The translations under genes and the position numbers were made by a program. Under the pieces are notes generated by a model. It was not told the origin of the DNA, made no database searches, and saw nothing but the letters and a program-made list of their open reading frames with translations. A stretch of DNA of 64,000 nucleotides from Durio zibethinus (Eukaryota; Streptophyta; Magnoliopsida; Malvales; Malvaceae): positions 3,864,206 to 3,928,205 of the forward strand of contig NW_019167926.1 in NCBI RefSeq assembly GCF_002303985.1. The letters are read 5' to 3'. Of this stretch, positions 59,220 through 64,000 are shown in pieces. Positions within the stretch are counted from its first letter, which is position 1. The number at the start of each line of letters is the position of its first letter.

Positions 59220-61013
59220 TGGAATATAAGACAAGAATATAGAATAAAGTAAATGCCAAAGTAGTCTTTGTTTATTTGATTTACCTCCTTAGCAAGTATG
59301 ACACTTTAAATCATGCTTCATAGGATCTCGAGAGGATCGTAGAATAGGTTAAATTACTATATCAACAAATTGTAATTACATAATAATACTTTTTGTCCAT
59401 TAAATAACAAAGTTTGACTAAAATTATACTAATATAATCTCTAAAACAAGTTAAATAAGTGAAATCAATACTTTATTTTTATCTTTTTAAATCTTTTTAT
59501 TGATTTAAGTTTCTTTTAATTGATGTTTATGTTAATTAGCCTTGCTACTATATTGCCTTCTTAATGGCCTTATTTATGGTAGGATATTTTTATTTGATTA
59601 TAATCAAACTTGCTTGATATTTTCATTAAATGACTTATTTTTTTGAAAATACAATTTTTTTTTTAAATTTACACTACCATCATACATTTAATATAGGATT
59701 CTGTAATAACAAAGTAAAAACAAAGCATGAATCACCATGTTTTCACCCAAGAATTTATTTTCCCCACCCTAATTGTGGAAATAAACCCAGAGAATAAGTA
59801 GTCCCAAGAACAAATTATTTTGAATGAATTGTATTTGAAGAAATCAATTCAAAGCATAAGACGCAAGATGCAAAGTTCAAAAGACACTAATTATAACCAT
59901 CTATGTCAAGTTTTTTGAGTTACAGCCACTAATTAAAGCTGTCACTAAACCTTTGTCTGAAATAACTTTTCAATTTCTATTATGGTGCTACATGCATTTT
60001 CAAATTCTAGGCCTTCTTTTTCGTTTGCTTCTTCCAATTCAACTTGAATTAAATATGTACTTCGTCAAACTTCATTTAATTGACTGATCTTCAATCAGAT
60101 GTATAAAGTTATCTGAATAGGAAACTAAGAAATTAAAAATAAATATATATAACAAGCAAAGATTATAATCCAAATGCCATAACCATGTACATTAAAGCAC
60201 TGTTGACAGTAGAATTCTTTTAGACCATTTGAAAAAGATATATTTTTAATTCAAGAAAGGTTTTTATTAAATATTTTTTAAAAAGGAAAAAAAAAGGTTT
60301 TTATTAAATATTAAATACTGACTCTTAAATGTAGCAAATGAATTGTTTGAATTAAATTCTAAATTTAGGATAAATGCTTTGAGCTGGTAACAAATGTGTT
60401 GTGATAGTCTCTGGATTGATGTTGTTTCTAAAAATGGTAAAATGTGATTGAATTGGAAAAAATATCCACATAAGCCCAAGATCAAATTAGATCCTAACAT
60501 ATTGATTAAAAAAGCTAAAGATGTGAATTCGAAAAAAATAAAAATAAAGATGATCAAAAACTCAAATAATCCAAACATGAAATTATTCGAATTTAAAAAA
60601 ATTCGAATTGATAATTATCATAACATGAAACCATTATAAAACAGTATAAATTTGGAAAGACTTGAAATCACAATTAACCTAACGTTAACTTAAATCCAAA
60701 ATGGTTTGAACTTGAAGTAGTTCAAATTTAAAATAATCTGAATTTGAGATCATTCGAACACGTAACAATATGAATCCAAAAAAAACTCTACGCAAAATAA
60801 TATTAATCCAAAATCATCTAAGTCTGAAAAAATATGAATAAAAAATAACTCGAACCCGTAACAATATCTATCTGTCAATTGCCACCGCTAGTCACTCCTT
60901 CGTCGATCAGCCAATTGCCACCTGCCAACCGAAATTACCAAATTTTAGTTTTTAACTTTGGAAATAAAATAGTATTAATAAGCATTTTAGACCGTGAATT
61001 TCAAGATAAAAAA
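59220..61013. other. Intergenic region downstream of the NLR gene
   Basis: AT-rich. Overlapping short frames at 60267-60578 (minus) and 60448-60639 (plus) have no domain. Positions 60580-60860 contain repeated TTCGAATT/AATCCAAAA-type words. Any 3' UTR of the NLR gene would lie at 60850-61013. Confidence 0.4.
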
Positions 61014-64000
61014 TTAAAGAAACGAACCTGTAATCTGATTATTCAATATTGACCTTGATGTGGACTCAAACCTTCGTCTTGGACCTCCACCAAGAGGTCG
61101 TGAAGGAATACGTACGACGCCATCGACCTTGAAAAGTCTTAGTGACCTCATATCTTGCAGCCTCCACTCATTCTGGAGCATTGGACATTTCTTAAAACAA
61201 AATACTTGAAGATTGGTTGGCAAATCGCCCTCTCCAAAATGAAAGAGATTTGCACAATGGGATATTTTTAACTTCTGGAGAGATGACAACTCTCTTCCAG
61301 AGAAGGTCCCAAGACCAGGGCAGCTCTTAATTTTCAACTTTTGAAGACATGTGAGATGCTCATGTTCCTGTCGTATCCGAATAGAGCTAAGAGATCCGCA
61401 ATCCTGGAGTTTAAGCTTTACAAGATTGGGGAAGCGGTCTAATGGAAACAATTTGAGGTCATCGCAGCTACTCATTATATGCAAACGCTCAAGTGTAGAA
61501 CACATCTGGTTTGTCCGATTCGGATCAAGGAATGTCAGTTCCCTACATTTAATGATGTGAAGCTTTACCAAGGAAGGAAGATGGTTGGGTAGATTCCCCA
61601 TCAGTTTCGGACAGTTGTGAATTGTGAGCTCTTGGAGGGAAGGGAATCCCCCTTCAGTAAAATCTAACCAGTTTCTCCAATTTGGCATCTCTTCAAACTT
61701 TAAAATTTCCAGGGATTTGAATGGCTCGACATTGCTTCCGCAGAATGCAGAACCCACATGTTCTATTTGTTTCATTTTTGAAATATAGAGTTCTTTCAGA
61801 CGAGGCAGTTGCCCAAGTGGAGGCAGCAAGGAGCAATTACCACAATCAAATAGATGCAATGAAACCATTTGGGAGAAAAAAGAATCTCCTATCCAGTCTG
61901 GAAGTTTTTTACCACCAAAGTGTCTTATCTGGAGCTTCTTCAAATATTGATGAGGCCTTAACTTGTCAAGAACCTCAGTGTCTGTAACACGAGTACCCGG
62001 TGCCCACTGGAAAATTAACTCCCGAAGGTACTTCTTATCCTTCAAACTGGCCTCGGAGGCCTCCTCTGTTTGAGACACCTTTTGCAGGCCCAGAATTGTA
62101 AGAGTACCACAAAGAAGGGAAAGTTTCTTCAACTCAGAAATCCTTGATCCCCAATATCTGCTCACAACAAAAGTACTCAACGACTGAAGGCTTTTCAAAT
62201 TACCGAATTTTGGTGGCATCTCCTTCACACTGGCTCCCTTAATATCAAGATGCTCTAATTTAGTAAGAACTGGGATGTCCGTCGGCAGCTGGGTGAGGCG
62301 CTGACAACCTGACAACTTCAGTGTCTCCAAATTATACAGAGAACACACTCTTTTAGGTAATCTTTCAATTTCAGTGCGAGAAAGGTCCAAGTAGCGTAAA
62401 TGTTTCAAGTTTCCAATCCAGTCATCCAAGGTTAGAATATGATAAGGAGATAGTGATAACACACGGAGGCAACTGGACTCTGGAAACAAATTGCTCAAGA
62501 CTGTAGCACTAAGAGCAACCCTAGCAGAATGTGGTGACAGTTTGAGCGGTAAGAACGCTCGTAGACGGTTGGATAGGTCATAAAAGGCCTCAAAAAATTT
62601 TTCAGTGGCTTCATTTTGATTTGGTACAAATGATAAATGGCGAACCCTTTCTGGGTTTAGGGGTAAGCAACCATCCTCATATCTGAAATAGAAGTCCCCC
62701 GCTATATGTTGAGCTAAATCATTGACAAGGTCATGCATTTTAAAGCATGTACCATCATAGGTGGATTGCTGAAAAAATGACCTCGAGAGTAACTCATTAA
62801 AGTACTGCTCACCTACTTCCTCCATTCTTCTTGTACCAGTTCCCTGCAACACTAGCCCTTCTGCTATCCACAATCGAATCAAGTTCCCCTTCTCAATTTC
62901 ATAGCCCTTCGGAAATAAGGAACAGTAAGCAAAACATCGCTTTAGGTGAGAAGGGAGATGATAGTAACTCAATCTTAAGGCTGGTAGAATATCGTTCATA
63001 CCACTTGGTAGATCCCATATGTTACCATTCAATACCTTGTCCCATTCCTCAGCTTCTAGTTTAGAATGCAAAAGGCCTCCAAGTGTTTTAGCAGCTAAAG
63101 GCAGGCCTTTGCACTTTTCCACAATCTTTTCACCAATTGATTTCAGTGTAGAATCCTCATCAATTTGATGCTCACTTTCGAAAGCATGCTTTGCAAATAA
63201 TGAGAAGCAATCTTCATTAGACAACGGTGTCAAAGGGCGAATGATAAAAGAATGCATGGGGGATGAAACACTTTCACCACGCATTGTCACAATGATCTTG
63301 CTTCCTCGGGCTCCAGCTTGAAATGGTCTTTGTAGAAGATCCCAATCAATAGAACTCTCATTCCACATATCATCCAGGACAAGCAGAAACTTCTTTCCCA
63401 TCAATACGCTGCCCAATTTAACCTGAAGTACATTCAAGTCTTTAATATTAGAATGCGACAATACGACTGAGTCATAAAGTGTTTCAGTCACCTTGAAAAC
63501 ATCAGATCTTTCTGAGACATAAGCCCAAGCTCTCAACTCAAAATGTGTCTTCACTCTTTCATCGTTGTACAAAAACTGAGCAAGTGTTGTCTTGCCGATC
63601 CCACTTATTCCTACAATTGCAATTACAGGTATTCCACTCCCAGTAATACTGTTATCTGATTGTAAATAACTTACGATCTGCTCTTTTTCATCTTTCCTGA
63701 AGCATTCTTCAGATTTATTGACCAAGGAAGTTGTAGGCAATCTTGGCATTGATTTCTTATTAATTAGGCCTTCCTTCAGACCAAGGGAGTCTTTTTCTTT
63801 AGCTATAAGTTCCACTTTGCTAAAGATCTGTTCAAGACGATTGTTAAGAGCTCTTACCTGATTTTTAGGAGTTTGATATGCAGCTTCTCTATTGTATCGC
63901 AGAGCTTCAGTTGCAATCTCATCCAACAGATTCTCTGCATCATAAATAGCGTCTTTGAGTTGAGCCAGCCACTCTTTGGTCGACAGGTTCATGATTCGGT
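61014..64000 (-). CDS. CC-NB-ARC-LRR disease-resistance protein (RPP13-like 1 type), 5' end outside the window
   Basis: Open from the window edge to a stop at 61014. The first Met in the window (63992) gives 992 residues, but the frame stays open beyond it and the usual first part of the CC domain is missing, so the start lies upstream. Residues from 63992: CC end with LKDAIYDAENLLDEIATEA (12-30); P-loop GISGIGKTT (128-136); RNBS-A FELRAWAYVSERSD (151-164); kinase-2 LLVLDDMW (203-210); RNBS-B SKIIVTMR (231-238); GLPLAAK (296-302); RNBS-D KRCFAYCSLFPKGYEI (351-366); MHD (419-421). LRRs run from about 450 with GGKKLPDWIGDSFFS and LLPPLGQLPRLKEL. All nucleotide-binding motifs look intact. Members act in the cytoplasm as ATP-switched immune receptors. 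The C-terminus is odd: after LRLFKVDGV it turns to a basic tail (GGGPRRRFESTSRS) and lacks the AHIP-I ending, so the LRR is shortened. Confidence 0.93.
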   Translation of the reverse strand, partial: RIMNLSTKEWLAQLKDAIYDAENLLDEIATEALRYNREAAYQTPKNQVRALNNRLEQIFSKVELIAKEKDSLGLKEGLINKKSMPRLPTTSLVNKSEECFRKDEKEQIVSYLQSDNSITGSGIPVIAIVGISGIGKTTLAQFLYNDERVKTHFELRAWAYVSERSDVFKVTETLYDSVVLSHSNIKDLNVLQVKLGSVLMGKKFLLVLDDMWNESSIDWDLLQRPFQAGARGSKIIVTMRGESVSSPMHSFIIRPLTPLSNEDCFSLFAKHAFESEHQIDEDSTLKSIGEKIVEKCKGLPLAAKTLGGLLHSKLEAEEWDKVLNGNIWDLPSGMNDILPALRLSYYHLPSHLKRCFAYCSLFPKGYEIEKGNLIRLWIAEGLVLQGTGTRRMEEVGEQYFNELLSRSFFQQSTYDGTCFKMHDLVNDLAQHIAGDFYFRYEDGCLPLNPERVRHLSFVPNQNEATEKFFEAFYDLSNRLRAFLPLKLSPHSARVALSATVLSNLFPESSCLRVLSLSPYHILTLDDWIGNLKHLRYLDLSRTEIERLPKRVCSLYNLETLKLSGCQRLTQLPTDIPVLTKLEHLDIKGASVKEMPPKFGNLKSLQSLSTFVVSRYWGSRISELKKLSLLCGTLTILGLQKVSQTEEASEASLKDKKYLRELIFQWAPGTRVTDTEVLDKLRPHQYLKKLQIRHFGGKKLPDWIGDSFFSQMVSLHLFDCGNCSLLPPLGQLPRLKELYISKMKQIEHVGSAFCGSNVEPFKSLEILKFEEMPNWRNWLDFTEGGFPSLQELTIHNCPKLMGNLPNHLPSLVKLHIIKCRELTFLDPNRTNQMCSTLERLHIMSSCDDLKLFPLDRFPNLVKLKLQDCGSLSSIRIRQEHEHLTCLQKLKIKSCPGLGTFSGRELSSLQKLKISHCANLFHFGEGDLPTNLQVFCFKKCPMLQNEWRLQDMRSLRLFKVDGVVRIPSRPLGGGPRRRFESTSRSILNNQITGSFL

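Noticed and set aside
61351..63064. Plus-strand frames opposite the NLR gene
   Set aside because: Shadows of a strongly supported minus-strand coding frame with all NB-ARC motifs.

Overview
The window looks like repeat-rich, AT-rich nuclear DNA of a eudicot plant. The evidence is two genes of the RPP13-like CC-NB-LRR resistance class, plant Ty1/copia and Ty3/Tat LTR retrotransposons with their solo LTRs, a FAR1/MULE-type transposase pseudogene, and several plant MITEs. The species cannot be fixed from the sequence alone. All assignments come from reading motifs by eye; no database search was run.

Layout. (1) 1-14.7 kb is the edge of an NLR cluster, all on the minus strand. It holds an LRR-only NLR relative (11048-13474), directly followed downstream by four near-identical 760-bp tandem units (7777-10820). 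Each unit carries one 144-bp exon-like segment of PRAF/BRX_N-type coiled coil with consensus splice sites. Further on are a 775-bp tandem duplication (4563-6108) and a broken copy of the last LRR exon (3403-3600) that still has a plausible 3' terminal exon. (2) 15-22 kb holds a MITE, a decayed copia pol fragment, and a FAR1-like transposase pseudogene split by a 1.69-kb solo LTR (TSD TCATG). (3) 23.5-55.7 kb is nested retrotransposon territory: a gag-only Tat-lineage element (25998-34501), a Tat solo LTR (38191-40431, TSD GTAAC), and a complete but inactivated SIRE/Maximus-like copia element of 10,052 bp (42148-52199, TSD TACTT) with an extra 3' ORF. These sit in older AT-rich repeat sequence, and two repeat blocks (A and B) occur at both ends in swapped order. 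(4) 56.9-59.2 kb is a hAT-like MITE (TSD TGGAATAT) split by another Tat solo LTR (TSD AATAA). (5) 61.0-64.0 kb is a large CC-NB-ARC-LRR gene on the minus strand whose 5' end lies beyond the window.

How the pieces relate. The NLR genes are the only convincing host genes. The most interesting possibility is that the LRR gene at 11.0-13.5 kb splices in frame into one or more of the four downstream 48-codon exons. Its last exon ends at a phase-0 consensus donor, and each repeat exon is phase 0 at both ends. That would give an NLR-derived protein with an integrated, copy-number-variable BRX_N-like C-terminus. This is inference and needs transcript data.
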